A DNA stretch of 45,936 bases from Vibrio ichthyoenteri ATCC 700023 (GCF_000222605.1 NZ_AFWF01000094.1:1-45936); one strand, 5' to 3'; numbered from the stretch's first letter, positions 25,472 to 35,380 are shown. Notes: generated from the letters alone by a model not told the origin. Numbers and translations are program-made.

Positions 25472-26710
25472 ATGGCTGCAGATAATAATTATAGTCTTGG
25501 ACCGGTTCCACTTTCAGCCCGTAAAGGCGTAGCGTCGTTAACCATGGTGATGCTAGGGCTCACTTTTTTCTCCGCAAGTATGTGGACCGGAGGCTCCCTA
25601 GGTATTGGCCTCTCCTTCAATGATTTCTTGCTCGCTGTTCTAATTGGTAACCTCATCCTCGGTATCTACACTTCATTTCTTGGCTACATCGGCGCTTCTA
25701 CTGGTCTCTCAACTCACCTCCTTGCTCGTTTCTCTTTTGGTTCTAAAGGCTCATGGCTTCCTTCTGCTCTTCTTGGCGGCACTCAAGTAGGATGGTTTGG
25801 CGTGGGCGTCGCCATGTTTGCGATTCCAGTACATAAAGCCACGGGGATTGATACCAACGTTCTGATCATCGCATCCGGACTGCTTATGACAGCAACGGTT
25901 TACTTTGGTATTGCAGCGCTGATGATTTTGTCCGCGATTGCCGTCCCTGCAATTGCCCTACTTGGTGGTTACTCCGTGATTGAAGCGGTCAACAGCATCG
26001 GGGGCATTGAACAACTTCAAAAAGTACAACCGGCTGAACCGCTTGATTTCTCAATCGCTCTCGCCATGGTGGTTGGCTCGTTTGTCAGCGCAGGCACCCT
26101 GACCGCCGATTTTGTTCGTTTTGGCAAAAAGCCAATGGGTGCGGTCATGGTGACAATGATTGCTTTCTTTATTGGTAACTCACTGATGTTTGTTTTTGGC
26201 GCCGCTGGGGCCGCAGTGACTGGGCAATCGGACATTTCTGAGGTCATGATTGCACAAGGTCTTCTTATCCCTGCCATTATCGTTCTGGGCCTCAATATTT
26301 GGACCACCAACGACAACGCGCTCTACGCTTCAGGCCTTGGTTTCTCAAATATCACCGGCCTGCCAAGTAAATATATCTCTATGCTTAACGGCGTAATCGG
26401 TACACTTTGCGCATTATGGTTGTACAATAACTTTGTCGGCTGGTTGACCTTCTTATCATTGGCGATTCCACCTATTGGTGGCGTGATCATTGCGGATTTC
26501 TTAGCCAACCGTAAACGTTATCTCAATTTTGACCAAGTCCAGTTCCAAACGATTAACTGGGCAGGTATCGCGGCCGTTGCAATTGGCGTGGCTGCGGGTC
26601 ACTTCTTACCGGGTGTAGTACCAGTAAATGCCGTACTTGGCGGTGCAATCAGCTACTTAGTTTTAAATCCTATCATTAATAAAAAGACACTGGCTGAACA
26701 GCCAGCGTAA
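25472..26710 (+). CDS. codB: Cytosine permease
   Basis: 412 residues from ATG 25472 (MAADNNYSLGPVPLSARKG), with AGAGG at good spacing; a longer frame from 25433 is unlikely. NCS1-family inner-membrane cytosine:proton/sodium symporter with about 12 helices. The family start PVPLSARKG and helix 1 WTGGSLGIGLSFNDFLLAVLIGNLIL are present, as is the WTTNDNALYASGLGFSNI segment. It is the first gene of codBA; the codA start follows 9 bases after its stop. Confidence 0.95.
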   Translation: MAADNNYSLGPVPLSARKGVASLTMVMLGLTFFSASMWTGGSLGIGLSFNDFLLAVLIGNLILGIYTSFLGYIGASTGLSTHLLARFSFGSKGSWLPSALLGGTQVGWFGVGVAMFAIPVHKATGIDTNVLIIASGLLMTATVYFGIAALMILSAIAVPAIALLGGYSVIEAVNSIGGIEQLQKVQPAEPLDFSIALAMVVGSFVSAGTLTADFVRFGKKPMGAVMVTMIAFFIGNSLMFVFGAAGAAVTGQSDISEVMIAQGLLIPAIIVLGLNIWTTNDNALYASGLGFSNITGLPSKYISMLNGVIGTLCALWLYNNFVGWLTFLSLAIPPIGGVIIADFLANRKRYLNFDQVQFQTINWAGIAAVAIGVAAGHFLPGVVPVNAVLGGAISYLVLNPIINKKTLAEQPA

Positions 26711-26719
26711 GGAACCATC

Positions 26720-27997
26720 ATGACAACACTACTGATCAAGAACGCAACTCTGCAAGGACAAGAAGGTCTTAAACAGATTCTGATTAAGGATGGTCAATTC
26801 GAGCGTATTGAAGACAATACAACAGAGCTCAACTTTAATGGTGACGTACTTGATGCTGAGGGTGGCCTTGCCGTTGCCCCTTTCTGTGAACCGCATATTC
26901 ACCTAGACACAACGCAAACCGCAGGCGAACCTAGCTGGAATATTTCAGGTACTCTTTTTGAAGGTATTGAGCGTTGGGCTGAACGCAAAGAACTGCTTTC
27001 AATTGAAGACGTGAAATCTCGCGCTAAACAAACCCTTAAATGGCAAATTGCCAACGGTGTGCAACACGTACGTACTCACGTAGACGTTTCAGATCCAACG
27101 TTGATCGCTCTGAAAGCAATGATCGAAGTACGTGAAGAAATGAAACAATGGGTCGATATTCAAATCGTTGCGTTTCCACAAGAAGGTATTCTGTCTTACC
27201 CGAACGGCAAAGAATTGTTAGAAGAAGCAGTGCAATTAGGCGCTGACGTAATCGGTGCGATCCCACACTTTGAATTTACACGTGAGTACGGTGTTGAATC
27301 ACTGCATTACGTTTTTGAACTCGCACAAAAATACGACCGTCTAATCGATGTGCACTGTGATGAAATTGATGATGAACAGTCACGCTTTATCGAAACATTA
27401 GCGGCGCTGGCGCACAAGTTCAATATGGGTCATAAAGTCACAGCAAGCCATACGACCGCTATGGGCTCTTATAACGGAGCCTATGCTTCACGTCTGTTCC
27501 GTTTGCTACGTATGTCCGGCATCAACTTTGTCGCGAACCCACTGGTGAACATTCACCTACAAGGTCGTTTTGATGATTACCCGAAACGTCGTGGTGTGAC
27601 GCGAGTGAAAGAGATGCTTGCTGCTAATATCAATGTTTGTTTTGGTCATGACGATGTCTTCGACCCTTGGTATCCACTGGGTACTGCGAACATGATGCAA
27701 GTGCTGCATATGGGTCTACATGTGTGTCAGGTGATGGGATACGACCAAATCAATAACGGCTTAGATCTTATCAGCACTAACTCAGCACGCACTTTGAATA
27801 TTCATGACCAACATGGCATCGAATTAGGTAAGCCAGGTAGCTTGCTGATCCTTCCAGCTGAAAATGGTTTTGATGCCGTGCGTCGTCAAGTCCCTGTGCG
27901 TTACTCAGTGCGCCACGGTAAGGTAATTGCAGAAACGCAGCCAGCAACGACGCAAATCCATCTAGCTGAAACAGAAGCGGTTACTTTTAAGCGCTAA
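26720..27997 (+). CDS. codA: Cytosine deaminase
   Basis: 425 residues, almost identical in length to E. coli CodA. An amidohydrolase converting cytosine to uracil and ammonia for pyrimidine salvage. Metal and catalytic residues: H-x-H in CEPHIHLDT, His in DVHCDEIDD with its Glu, His in [10 protein letters not shown], and Asp in [19 protein letters not shown] precedes the ATG. It forms an operon with codB. Downstream lies a hairpin that mainly serves the opposite-strand CsrB-like RNA but may also end codBA transcription. Confidence 0.96.
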   Translation: MTTLLIKNATLQGQEGLKQILIKDGQFERIEDNTTELNFNGDVLDAEGGLAVAPFCEPHIHLDTTQTAGEPSWNISGTLFEGIERWAERKELLSIEDVKSRAKQTLKWQIANGVQHVRTHVDVSDPTLIALKAMIEVREEMKQWVDIQIVAFPQEGILSYPNGKELLEEAVQLGADVIGAIPHFEFTREYGVESLHYVFELAQKYDRLIDVHCDEIDDEQSRFIETLAALAHKFNMGHKVTASHTTAMGSYNGAYASRLFRLLRMSGINFVANPLVNIHLQGRFDDYPKRRGVTRVKEMLAANINVCFGHDDVFDPWYPLGTANMMQVLHMGLHVCQVMGYDQINNGLDLISTNSARTLNIHDQHGIELGKPGSLLILPAENGFDAVRRQVPVRYSVRHGKVIAETQPATTQIHLAETEAVTFKR

Positions 27998-28016
27998 CCA
28001 TTCAATTTCGTCCGTA

Positions 28017-28051
28017 TAAAAGAAAACCCCGCTAGGCAAAGCCTAACGGGG
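28017..28051 (-). terminator. Terminator of the CsrB-like sRNA (and possibly codA)
   Basis: Stem CCCCG-c-TAGGC/GCCTA-a-CGGGG (28027-28037 with 28041-28051), one mismatch, loop AAA; on the minus strand it is followed by TTTTCTTTT. On the plus strand the tail is only TCTATTCTT. It therefore primarily ends the minus-strand RNA. Confidence 0.8.
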
Positions 28052-28264
28052 TCTATTCTTACTCGCAGCAATCCGGCTACTAATAAGTGCTCCCTGCATC
28101 ATATCCTTGATAGTACGCTGCATCCTTCAGCACTTCCTTACATCGCTGTCCTAGCGGTGTCCTACGCTATCCTAGCTAATCATCGTTCCTCGATGACTAT
28201 ATCTTCGTCCTGAAGATGACCAAATCCGTGGGCCTTTCCTGTTCCGTGTCCGCTTCCTGCCGAC
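28017..28264 (-). ncRNA. csrB: CsrB-family regulatory sRNA
   Basis: A minus-strand RNA of about 248 bases with about 15 GGA motifs, most as AGGA. At least six lie in short hairpins; on the plus strand the loops read TCCT between complementary arms: 28201-28217 (ATCTTC/GAAGAT), 28181-28195 (CATCG/CGATG), 28144-28156 (CGCT/AGCG), 28166-28176 (GCT/AGC), 28117-28131 (GCTG/CAGC), 28098-28111 (ATCA/TGAT). This is the hallmark of CsrB/CsrC/RsmZ RNAs, which sequester the translational regulator CsrA. The predicted 5' end GTCGGCAGGA resembles E. coli CsrB, and the stretch GCAGGGAGCA...GTAGCCGGATTGCTGCGA near the 3' end resembles its last segment. Promoter, GacA/VarA-type box and terminator are all in place. 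Which of the Vibrio paralogues it is cannot be told. Confidence 0.88.
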
Positions 28265-28270
28265 AACTTT

Positions 28271-28299
28271 AATTTAACCGTCCTCGCTAAATGTCTCAA
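28271..28299 (-). promoter_or_regulatory. Sigma70-like promoter of the CsrB-like sRNA
   Basis: On the minus strand TTGAGA (28294-28299) and TAAATT (28271-28276) are separated by exactly 17 bases. A start 7 bases downstream falls on G28264, giving an RNA beginning GTCGGCAGG. Confidence 0.65.
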
Positions 28300-28423
28300 T
28301 AGTTTGACAACTATAAAATGACAGCAAATCGTAACAAAATTAGATTTAATCGTTAATTTTCAATTAGATAAACAAAAAACCACGCTATTAACCTAACCAT
28401 AAAACGATAGTGTCGCACGCACT

Positions 28424-28441
28424 TGTGAGAGATCTCTTACA
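28424..28441 (-). promoter_or_regulatory. GacA/VarA/UvrY box upstream of the CsrB-like sRNA
   Basis: TGTGAGAGATCTCTTACA matches the GacA-family upstream activating sequence (TGTAAG-N6-CTTACA type) with one departure in the left arm. It is centred about 165 bases upstream of the predicted start, the distance expected for csrB-type genes. Confidence 0.8.
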
Positions 28442-28662
28442 TCTCCACGGGCGGTTTTTCCCGCTCATTGCTCAAACAAATCATGCCATAACCATTAAAC
28501 GCAATAAATCGGACAATCACTCAGCGGATTGTGGCTACTAACTCGTTAAAAAGTGAGATATTATGACCATATCTAGATCACATTATTGTGCTTTGATAGT
28601 GAACAGATGTAACAACGTCATCGCTTACTTGTTAGCAGATTTACTCTTTGTAAGGAATTTTA

Positions 28663-29118
28663 ATGATTTCAAAATGGGCGCAACGCTTTTACCAAATGGC
28701 TGAACTTGTTGGCTCTTGGAGTAAAGATCCATCCACTCAAGTTGGTGCGGTCATTACCAAGCAAAATCGCATCGTTTCAGTTGGCTTCAATGGCTATCCG
28801 CATGGCATTTCCGATAGTGCGGAAACCGATGAGCGTGAAATGAAGTACTTAAAAACACTTCATGCGGAAGAAAACGCCATCTTATTCGCCAAGCGTGATT
28901 TGGACGGTTGTGAAATTTGGGTGACGCATTTCCCATGCCCAAACTGTGCTGCAAAAATCATTCAAACCGGAATTTCAGCCGTACATTGCCCTGAACAAAC
29001 TGAAGATTTTCTTTCTCGTTGGGGGGATAAAATCAAGATCAGCCAAGAGATGTTCCTGCAAGCAGGCGTTAAAGTGAATTGGCTACCGCTAGCCGATATC
29101 AGCAAACCGGTTGAGTAA
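28663..29118 (+). CDS. dCMP/cytidine deaminase family protein
   Basis: 151 residues of the zinc deoxycytidylate-deaminase family (also ComE protein 2-like). Zinc site: HAEENAILF with His and catalytic Glu, and [10 protein letters not shown] with two Cys. The N-terminal [11 protein letters not shown] and GFNGYPHGI are characteristic of dCMP deaminases. It would convert dCMP to dUMP, feeding thymidylate synthesis, which fits its place after codBA. AAGGAATTTTA precedes the ATG. Its last 20 bases overlap the 3' end of the convergent histidine kinase gene. Confidence 0.88.
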   Translation: MISKWAQRFYQMAELVGSWSKDPSTQVGAVITKQNRIVSVGFNGYPHGISDSAETDEREMKYLKTLHAEENAILFAKRDLDGCEIWVTHFPCPNCAAKIIQTGISAVHCPEQTEDFLSRWGDKIKISQEMFLQAGVKVNWLPLADISKPVE

Positions 29119-31768
29119 CCGACTTTAACTGCGCAAAAATTTCAAATAGCTGTTTTGATTTATACGGTTTAGCTAAGTAGGCATCCATTCCGGCATCAAA
29201 GCAGCTATCAATATCTTCCGGCAATACACTCGCTGTCAGAGCAATAATCGAGATGCGAGGGTTACCATTATCCTGCTCCCATTGCCGTATTTTTTGGGTT
29301 GCTGTTAACCCATCCATCACTGGCATCATACAATCCATTAATATTGCATCAAAAACCGCTCCCGATTGAATTAAATTCACTGCATCAAGGCCATTGTTCA
29401 CGACTTGATATTCCATTCCCGCTTTAGTTAAAAATAGGCTCGCTATTTTTTGATTCATTAGATTATCTTCAACAATCAGAACGTTGCTGACGGCCAACTT
29501 ATCGGAATTGAGGCTAGTCGGTGTTGAGCTAACCATTGGCTCAACCAAACGCGCGTATGATTTGTTTTGCAACGCAGCGACTAAGCGGTTGCCAAGCAGC
29601 GGTAAGGTCAAACTGGATGAGACGAGGGTCTCCAACCCAGCAAGTTTTCCTTCTAAGCCTAAGAGAACAACTATCTCTGCGTTGGACTGTAATACCCTAA
29701 GTTGCGCGAGATCTTTAACAATGCTGGTGTTGCTTGAATCGCAATACAATACAACATCATACTGTTGCGCAAGCTTAGTGGCTTGTTTGACACTTTCTAT
29801 ACAACAAAAAACCGCATTAAGTTGATTTAATTCTTGGGTAACAAAATGGCGGTATTGGCTTTTATTTACTACCAATAATACATGTTCTTTAATTGTGATG
29901 GGCGTAGCTTGAAACGAAGAGCGCTCCACAGGAATTGAAACGACAAAGCGGCTGCCTCTGCCCACTGACGAGTCAACGTATATCTCACCACTCATTAACT
30001 CAATCAACTGCCGGCAAATCGTCAGCCCCAACCCGGTGCCACCATAACTGCGCGTGATCCCGCCATCTTCTTGAGTAAAAGGTTTAAATATTTCATTGAG
30101 TTTGTCTTTTGCTATCCCCACCCCCGTATCAACTACGGTGCAGGTTAGAGTCACTTTGCCATCATTATCTACCACTGAGAGTTGAATTTTGACACTCCCT
30201 TGGTGAGTAAATTTAACCGCATTGCTGAGCAAATTGAGTATCACTTGTTTAAAGCGAAATTCATCTAGATAAATCGTCGTTGGGATTGGCGTCAACCATT
30301 CAACAAACAAAGAGACTTGTTGTTTTCTCGCTTTATTTAGCAATACCGCCAATGTTTCATAAATAACTTCTTTAATATTGGATTCAACCACCGATAGCGA
30401 TAACCGCCCAGATTCAATTTTTGATAGATCGAGAATGTCATTAATCAACACCAGCAAAGACTGAGATGAGCCTTCTATATCCGTCAATATTTCCATTTGG
30501 TTCGGCTTTAACTGGCTATCAGACAAAATTTCGGTCATACCAATGATGCCATTAAGAGGTGTGCGGATTTCATGGGAAATGTTGGCAAGAAAGATACTTT
30601 TTGCTTTGTTGGCGGCTTCCGCACTTTCTTTGGCTTCGACTAGCTGCTGCTCATAATCGCGCTGTTCTTGAATGATATGATTCAAGCTATCGGCGAAAGC
30701 CGTGAATTCATCTTTTCCATCAACAGGAATGAGAGCAACGTCACCGCTATGTTTCATCGTCCCCATGGTATTAAGGATACGCGTAAGCTTGGAGTTGATG
30801 CGAATCAGAGTGCTAGCACCCCATGCAGCCATCACAATAAAGATGAAACCACTAATCACTGCAAGCAAGGTCAATTTACGTTGGATAATATGAATTTCAA
30901 GCGCAACAGCACGATCAAGTTCATTGGCAAACACATTCAGTTGTTCGACCACGCCACGATTACGCCTCTCAATCACCCGAATCAATTTATTCACATCCAA
31001 CGGCGTTGCACGATTATGCAGCATTTGGTTTCTGAAATAGCGACTTTGACGAAATTCTCTACTCGTAAACAACACCAATAATTTATCCGCTTGGTGGTTA
31101 TTGACCTCATTATTCAAAAACCGATCAAGGTAGTACTGTTGACGCTCTCCGACACGGAAATACTCTTCTGCATAATCAATGTAACCCCAATCAAGGCTGT
31201 TGATTTCACGAGCGAGCCACGCCTCTCTTTCCATCCAGAAATGCAGCCAACTCAAGTCGCTCAATACCACTTCGGATTTTTGAATCGGGATGCCCGCATG
31301 ATAATTTTCGATCTGTTGCACTGTGGAAAACAGTGTATCAAGAATACTAAAGATCAAACGACCAAGTTCGATTGTGTTCGTGTCATTTGATAATTCGAGC
31401 TCCGGCAACACCCCTTTCAACTCTGCAATATTTTCCAGCAATATCGTCCGTCTTCTCGGATTTATTTTTTGCTGTGCTCTGATCAGCTCCTCTGCTTGTT
31501 CTAACTGCAGTAAGCTTTGATGAATATCTTGTTTAGCCGGGCGATTTTTTAGACGATTGGAAAGGACAAAATAGAGCTTATTCGCCAATGCTGAAAAATG
31601 ACGGATATATTCCACTTTCGCCTTGGTGACGGTATAGCTATCGAGCCGCTCCTGAATACGGATGACTGAATTCGCACTAAAAAGAAAAATAACTAATGTC
31701 GGCAAGAGGCACAGTATCAATAGCCGCGATTTAATCGACACGCGAGCAAATATCATTAAAGGATTCAT
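29099..31768 (-). CDS. Hybrid sensor histidine kinase
   Basis: About 889 residues from ATG 31768 ([15 protein letters not shown]; a TTG at 31801 would extend it). Order in the 900-residue frame: helix one (about 27-47), a large helical periplasmic sensor (about 48-305, resembling nitrate/nitrite-sensing NIT domains around [18 protein letters not shown]), helix two (about 311-333), HAMP, HisKA with [13 protein letters not shown], HATPase with [23 protein letters not shown], a degenerate receiver (about 645-750, no phospho-Asp), and an intact receiver with [14 protein letters not shown] and AKPY. There is no HPt domain, so it needs a separate phosphotransfer protein or regulator; none is adjacent. 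The signal is unknown. Confidence 0.9.
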   Translation of the reverse strand: MNPLMIFARVSIKSRLLILCLLPTLVIFLFSANSVIRIQERLDSYTVTKAKVEYIRHFSALANKLYFVLSNRLKNRPAKQDIHQSLLQLEQAEELIRAQQKINPRRRTILLENIAELKGVLPELELSNDTNTIELGRLIFSILDTLFSTVQQIENYHAGIPIQKSEVVLSDLSWLHFWMEREAWLAREINSLDWGYIDYAEEYFRVGERQQYYLDRFLNNEVNNHQADKLLVLFTSREFRQSRYFRNQMLHNRATPLDVNKLIRVIERRNRGVVEQLNVFANELDRAVALEIHIIQRKLTLLAVISGFIFIVMAAWGASTLIRINSKLTRILNTMGTMKHSGDVALIPVDGKDEFTAFADSLNHIIQEQRDYEQQLVEAKESAEAANKAKSIFLANISHEIRTPLNGIIGMTEILSDSQLKPNQMEILTDIEGSSQSLLVLINDILDLSKIESGRLSLSVVESNIKEVIYETLAVLLNKARKQQVSLFVEWLTPIPTTIYLDEFRFKQVILNLLSNAVKFTHQGSVKIQLSVVDNDGKVTLTCTVVDTGVGIAKDKLNEIFKPFTQEDGGITRSYGGTGLGLTICRQLIELMSGEIYVDSSVGRGSRFVVSIPVERSSFQATPITIKEHVLLVVNKSQYRHFVTQELNQLNAVFCCIESVKQATKLAQQYDVVLYCDSSNTSIVKDLAQLRVLQSNAEIVVLLGLEGKLAGLETLVSSSLTLPLLGNRLVAALQNKSYARLVEPMVSSTPTSLNSDKLAVSNVLIVEDNLMNQKIASLFLTKAGMEYQVVNNGLDAVNLIQSGAVFDAILMDCMMPVMDGLTATQKIRQWEQDNGNPRISIIALTASVLPEDIDSCFDAGMDAYLAKPYKSKQLFEIFAQLKSVTQPVC

Positions 31769-31801
31769 TCCGTGAATCAAAATTCGCTCAAATATAAGCA
31801 A

Positions 31802-32410
31802 TCAGTAGCATTCAGACCATTTTATTTACCGTTGCGCATTCCTCTTCTCACTATTGCTACATTGGAAGATGTGTTGACAAAAATCATGCGAAGTACCTCT
31901 GATCATATTCACGCAATCGAGAGAGCTTTCCGTCCGAATAATTGCTAGCTAGCTCGCAATTTTGTTACGTATCTCATGACATTTAATAACATATAAATTT
32001 CTCAGCGTGTGGATGCTAATTTTCAGCCTCTCATCCACTGCTATGTTCACCAATAACGTAGCTAATCAATGCTCAATCACAAGTTTGAGCAACCATAGGC
32101 AATGATTGCAAAGCCAAATGAGCTATGAGTATTTTTTAAAGGAAAATAAGCGCCTAGCCATAGCATTTGTCAATGCTGAATTATGCTTATCCAAGTTGCC
32201 ATAAAAGCCTAATTTTACTTAATTTATAGTGATAAAAGTGGCCTTTATTTTTCCTAGCAGAATAACTGCTCCTCGGTTACTCTCTCGCCACAAAATAATT
32301 ACAACTCATTTACCTACCATTACTCATCCGAACAGACGTTCCCTACCGGCGTAGGGTGAGAGAGAAAAATGCGCGGTAAAACACTCACGCTTCCAAAACG
32401 AAAAGGTCAA
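31802..32410. other. Intergenic region between the kinase and gap
   Basis: About 600 AT-rich bases without a supported gene. It carries both divergent promoters. A tight hairpin CCCTAC-CGGC-GTAGGG (32341-32356) directly precedes the stretch GTGAGAGAG, and an inverted pair AGCATT/AATGCT lies near 32164. No operator can be named. Confidence 0.4.
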
Positions 32411-33847
32411 ATGCTCATGAGCCCTGAGAAACATCTTCTCGAATGGCAAACCAGCCAGACGATAGCCGAGACAATTTACCCTCTCCTTGGTCAGCTTTAT
32501 CGCCAGAAAGGCGTCGAAGTATTATTGTTCGGTAAGACATTGGTTAACGCGGCCACAATCGATATCATCAAAACCCATCGTCTTGCTCGTCATTATAGTG
32601 GCCACGCATTATCACCTAATCAAACTCTGCCATTCATTCAAGCGCTTTGCACTATGCCACTGTCACCTTGTCGGGTTGATGTTGGCCAGTTAGCGGATAA
32701 ATTTTGGCAAAACCATGACGATGCAAATGGCATCGATGATTTCCTGTACTCTGCATTGGCAAACGCAATGAATGGCGAAGGTGTCGCTAAACCAAAGGAC
32801 GTAGTCTTATATGGTTTTGGCCGTATTGGCCGTCTATTAACAAGACTACTGGTAGAGAAGAGTGGCTCTGGTTATCCATTACGTTTACGCGCTATTGTCG
32901 TGCGTGGTGGGAAACACGGGGATTTACAAAAGCGTGCAAGCCTTTTGCGTCGTGATTCTGTCCATGGTCAATTTAATGGAAGCATTGTGGTTGATGAAGA
33001 GCGCAAAGCGATCATCGCCAACGGAAATTACATCCAAGTTATTTACGCTAATAGTCCTGAAGATATCGATTACACCCAATATGACATACATAACGCGCTC
33101 GTCGTCGATAACACAGGCGTTTGGCGCGATAGCGAAGGATTGAGTAAACATCTTGCCTCTCATGGCGCAGCTAAAGTGTTGCTCACCGCGCCGGGTAAAG
33201 GCGATATCAAAAACGTCGTTTTTGGTGTGAATGAACAAGTAATCCAACCTGAAGACACGATTATTTCCGCCGCTAGCTGCACCACCAACGCTATCACTCC
33301 CGTACTGAAGGCGCTTAATGACCGTTATGGCATTGAATCTGGCCACATTGAAACCGTACACTCATTTACCAACGATCAGAATTTAATCGATAACTTCCAT
33401 AGTGGTGAACGCAGAGGCCGCAGTGCTTCGCTCAATATGGTGTTAACTTCAACCGGAGCGGCCAAAGCCGTGGCTAAAGCGCTACCTGAACTTGCAGGTA
33501 AATTATCCGGCAATTCTATTCGTGTGCCGACGCCTAATGTCTCAATGGCCGTCGCTAACTTAAATTTGGCCAACAATGTGGAGCGTGACGAGCTAAACCA
33601 ATATCTACGCGATATGGCACTCAAGTCGAACCTATCAGCGCAAATTGACTACACCGATTCGACCGAAATCGTTTCATCTGATTTAGTGGGTTCTCGTTAT
33701 GCTGGCGTGGTCGATGGCGCCGCGACGATTGCACAAGACAACCGTTGTGTCCTCTATATTTGGTACGACAATGAGTTCGGCTATAGCTGCCAAGTTGTTC
33801 ATTGCATGGAGCAAATGATGGGCGTGCGCTATCAAACGTTTACCTAA
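32411..33847 (+). CDS. gap: Glyceraldehyde-3-phosphate dehydrogenase, long form
   Basis: About 478 residues from ATG 32411 (a second ATG at 32417 and an upstream ATG at 32369 are alternatives; AAGG lies at 32403). The first 140 residues are an extension absent from the usual 330-residue GAPDH; then come the NAD fold YGFGRIGRLLTRLL, the catalytic Cys in SAASCTTNAITPVLK, the HSFTNDQNLIDNFH segment and WYDNEFGYSCQVV. It catalyses phosphorylating oxidation of glyceraldehyde-3-phosphate or the reverse. Long-form enzymes accompany a normal GapA in Vibrio and Pseudomonas and are often linked to gluconeogenesis; that role is inferred. Confidence 0.92.
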   Translation: MLMSPEKHLLEWQTSQTIAETIYPLLGQLYRQKGVEVLLFGKTLVNAATIDIIKTHRLARHYSGHALSPNQTLPFIQALCTMPLSPCRVDVGQLADKFWQNHDDANGIDDFLYSALANAMNGEGVAKPKDVVLYGFGRIGRLLTRLLVEKSGSGYPLRLRAIVVRGGKHGDLQKRASLLRRDSVHGQFNGSIVVDEERKAIIANGNYIQVIYANSPEDIDYTQYDIHNALVVDNTGVWRDSEGLSKHLASHGAAKVLLTAPGKGDIKNVVFGVNEQVIQPEDTIISAASCTTNAITPVLKALNDRYGIESGHIETVHSFTNDQNLIDNFHSGERRGRSASLNMVLTSTGAAKAVAKALPELAGKLSGNSIRVPTPNVSMAVANLNLANNVERDELNQYLRDMALKSNLSAQIDYTDSTEIVSSDLVGSRYAGVVDGAATIAQDNRCVLYIWYDNEFGYSCQVVHCMEQMMGVRYQTFT

Positions 33848-33961
33848 AAGTGACTCTCGCCTTAGCCGCCTTGTTATCGCACAACCTATCACCAAGATAA
33901 CCGCGGCTAAAATGAATTCCCTGTTAGTCTGTAGCAAGCTACCTCGTTAGCCTATCGACTG

Positions 33962-33988
33962 CCGCTTCTTTATGAAGCGGTTTTTTTT
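33962..33988 (+). terminator. Terminator of gap
   Basis: A 7-bp stem CCGCTTC/GAAGCGG (33962-33968 with 33974-33980), 5-base loop, followed by eight T. Confidence 0.88.
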
Positions 33989-34153
33989 ACATTCATGTTT
34001 GGTTCATCTTGGCGGTATTAATCTGTACACTGTAAACCGAGTGCAAAACACATTTTAAGATTTATTTTCTACACTCAGGACGCTTTAAGATGCAGGAAAA
34101 ACTCTTGCCTTGCGTTTTTTGAGTTTATGTTGCACTACACAATAGAGGTATTA

Positions 34154-34378
34154 ATGATGTATAGAATGCTCACTACAGCCCTAACACTGGTTATCGGATT
34201 TTTTACGGTTATGTTCGGTTTGCTACTGGCGATTCCATTGGCCATTCTTGGTGCGATCACGGGTAAACGCCTACGCGATAACGTTAGAGCACAAATGCAA
34301 GCACAACAGAATTCAACGATGAATCAACAAAGAGACAACAGCGCGATTGAAGGTGAATTTGAGGAAGTACGCAAATAA
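34154..34378 (+). CDS. Small membrane protein
   Basis: 74 residues from ATG 34154, with AGAGG upstream; the frame also opens at 34127. The N-terminal 40 residues are hydrophobic (LTTALTLVIGFFTVMFGLLLAIPLAILGAITG), enough for one long or two short helices. It is followed by a basic, Gln-rich, then acidic tail ending GEFEEVRK. The tail would be cytoplasmic by the positive-inside rule. No known domain recognised; the function is unknown. Confidence 0.65.
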   Translation: MMYRMLTTALTLVIGFFTVMFGLLLAIPLAILGAITGKRLRDNVRAQMQAQQNSTMNQQRDNSAIEGEFEEVRK

Positions 34379-34507
34379 CCAATATTAGCTGTTAAGCCAC
34401 ACATGAGACGCGCAATGAGCCAGGGCTATGTGGCTGGGTTCAAAATGGGTTATTCCGTAAAAAACACGTTATAGTGTCCGTAGTTACAACCGTCATGGAG
34501 TAAGACG

Positions 34508-34996
34508 ATGAGTAAAAGACAACGCGATATTACCCTACGCTTCTTGGCTGAACCAAGCGACGTGAACTTTGGCGGTAAGGTCCATGGTGGTGCCGCAATG
34601 AAGTGGATCGATCTCGCCGCCTATGCATGCGCAGCGGGCTGGAGTGGTAAGTATTGTATTACGGCCTACGCGGGAGGAATACGTTTTGTCCAACCCATTC
34701 ACGTTGGCAATCTAGTTGAAGTGAGTGCGAAGGTGATCTACACCGGTAGCTCATCGATGCACATTGCGATTGATGTTCAAGCCAGTGATCCCAAAGAATT
34801 AACTAATCGGTTAACAACCCATTGCATTGTGATTATGGTTGCCGTTGATGAAGAAGGTAAACCTTCGGCGGTACCTGAGTGGACGCCAACCAACCAAGAA
34901 GACATCGAGCTTAGAGAGTCTGCTATTCGCCTGATGAACATGCGTAAGCAAATAGGCCAAGAGATGGAAGCACACGTCAAATACCTCAAATCCTAA
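34508..34996 (+). CDS. Acyl-CoA thioesterase (hot-dog fold, YciA-like)
   Basis: 162 residues. The hot-dog signature is present: DVNFGGKVHGGAAMKWIDLAAYACA (N-x-x-G-x-x-H-G-G helix), then ITAYAGGIRFVQPIHVGNLVEVSAKVIYTG and a final strand HCIVIMVAVDEEGKP. It hydrolyses acyl-CoA esters in the cytoplasm; the chain-length preference cannot be read. GGAGTAAGACG precedes the ATG. Neighbours do not suggest a pathway. Confidence 0.9.
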   Translation: MSKRQRDITLRFLAEPSDVNFGGKVHGGAAMKWIDLAAYACAAGWSGKYCITAYAGGIRFVQPIHVGNLVEVSAKVIYTGSSSMHIAIDVQASDPKELTNRLTTHCIVIMVAVDEEGKPSAVPEWTPTNQEDIELRESAIRLMNMRKQIGQEMEAHVKYLKS

Positions 34997-35119
34997 CGCC
35001 TGCCACACAAATATCGATAATGGCAGTATGTCAGTTTTTAATAAAAAACAGACACTGTCATTTTTCTTTCACCATAATTTGTTTAACTCTTTGCTGTATA
35101 AGATCACTAGGGCAAGGAT

Positions 35120-35380
35120 TTGGCAATTAATCGTATATCATTCAGTGAAACAAAATTAAGCGAAAGCACGTTAATCGACCCAAAATCTGTTGAATACCAA
35201 TGGGTAAGAACGATGTATGCAGAAGGGTATGATGAGCAACAGATCAACAGTTACATTCAAATCTGTTTTGGAGGGGATGACACTTTTGCCAACCTTTTTC
35301 GCCGTGTTGCGCTTTCACAAGAAAGTATTTATGTATTACTGCAATATCTAGGCTGCGCGCCATCCAATAGAGAATTATAA
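35120..35380 (+). CDS. Hypothetical protein, 86 residues
   Basis: The frame starts with TTG at 35120, after CAAGGA; no ATG start is available nearby. The protein is soluble and helical, with segments YQWVRTMYAEGYDEQQINSYIQ and ANLFRRVALSQESIYVLLQYLGC. No family recognised. The spacing of AAGGA to the TTG is short but usable. It may be a real small regulator-like protein; there is no further context. Confidence 0.55.
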   Translation: MAINRISFSETKLSESTLIDPKSVEYQWVRTMYAEGYDEQQINSYIQICFGGDDTFANLFRRVALSQESIYVLLQYLGCAPSNREL

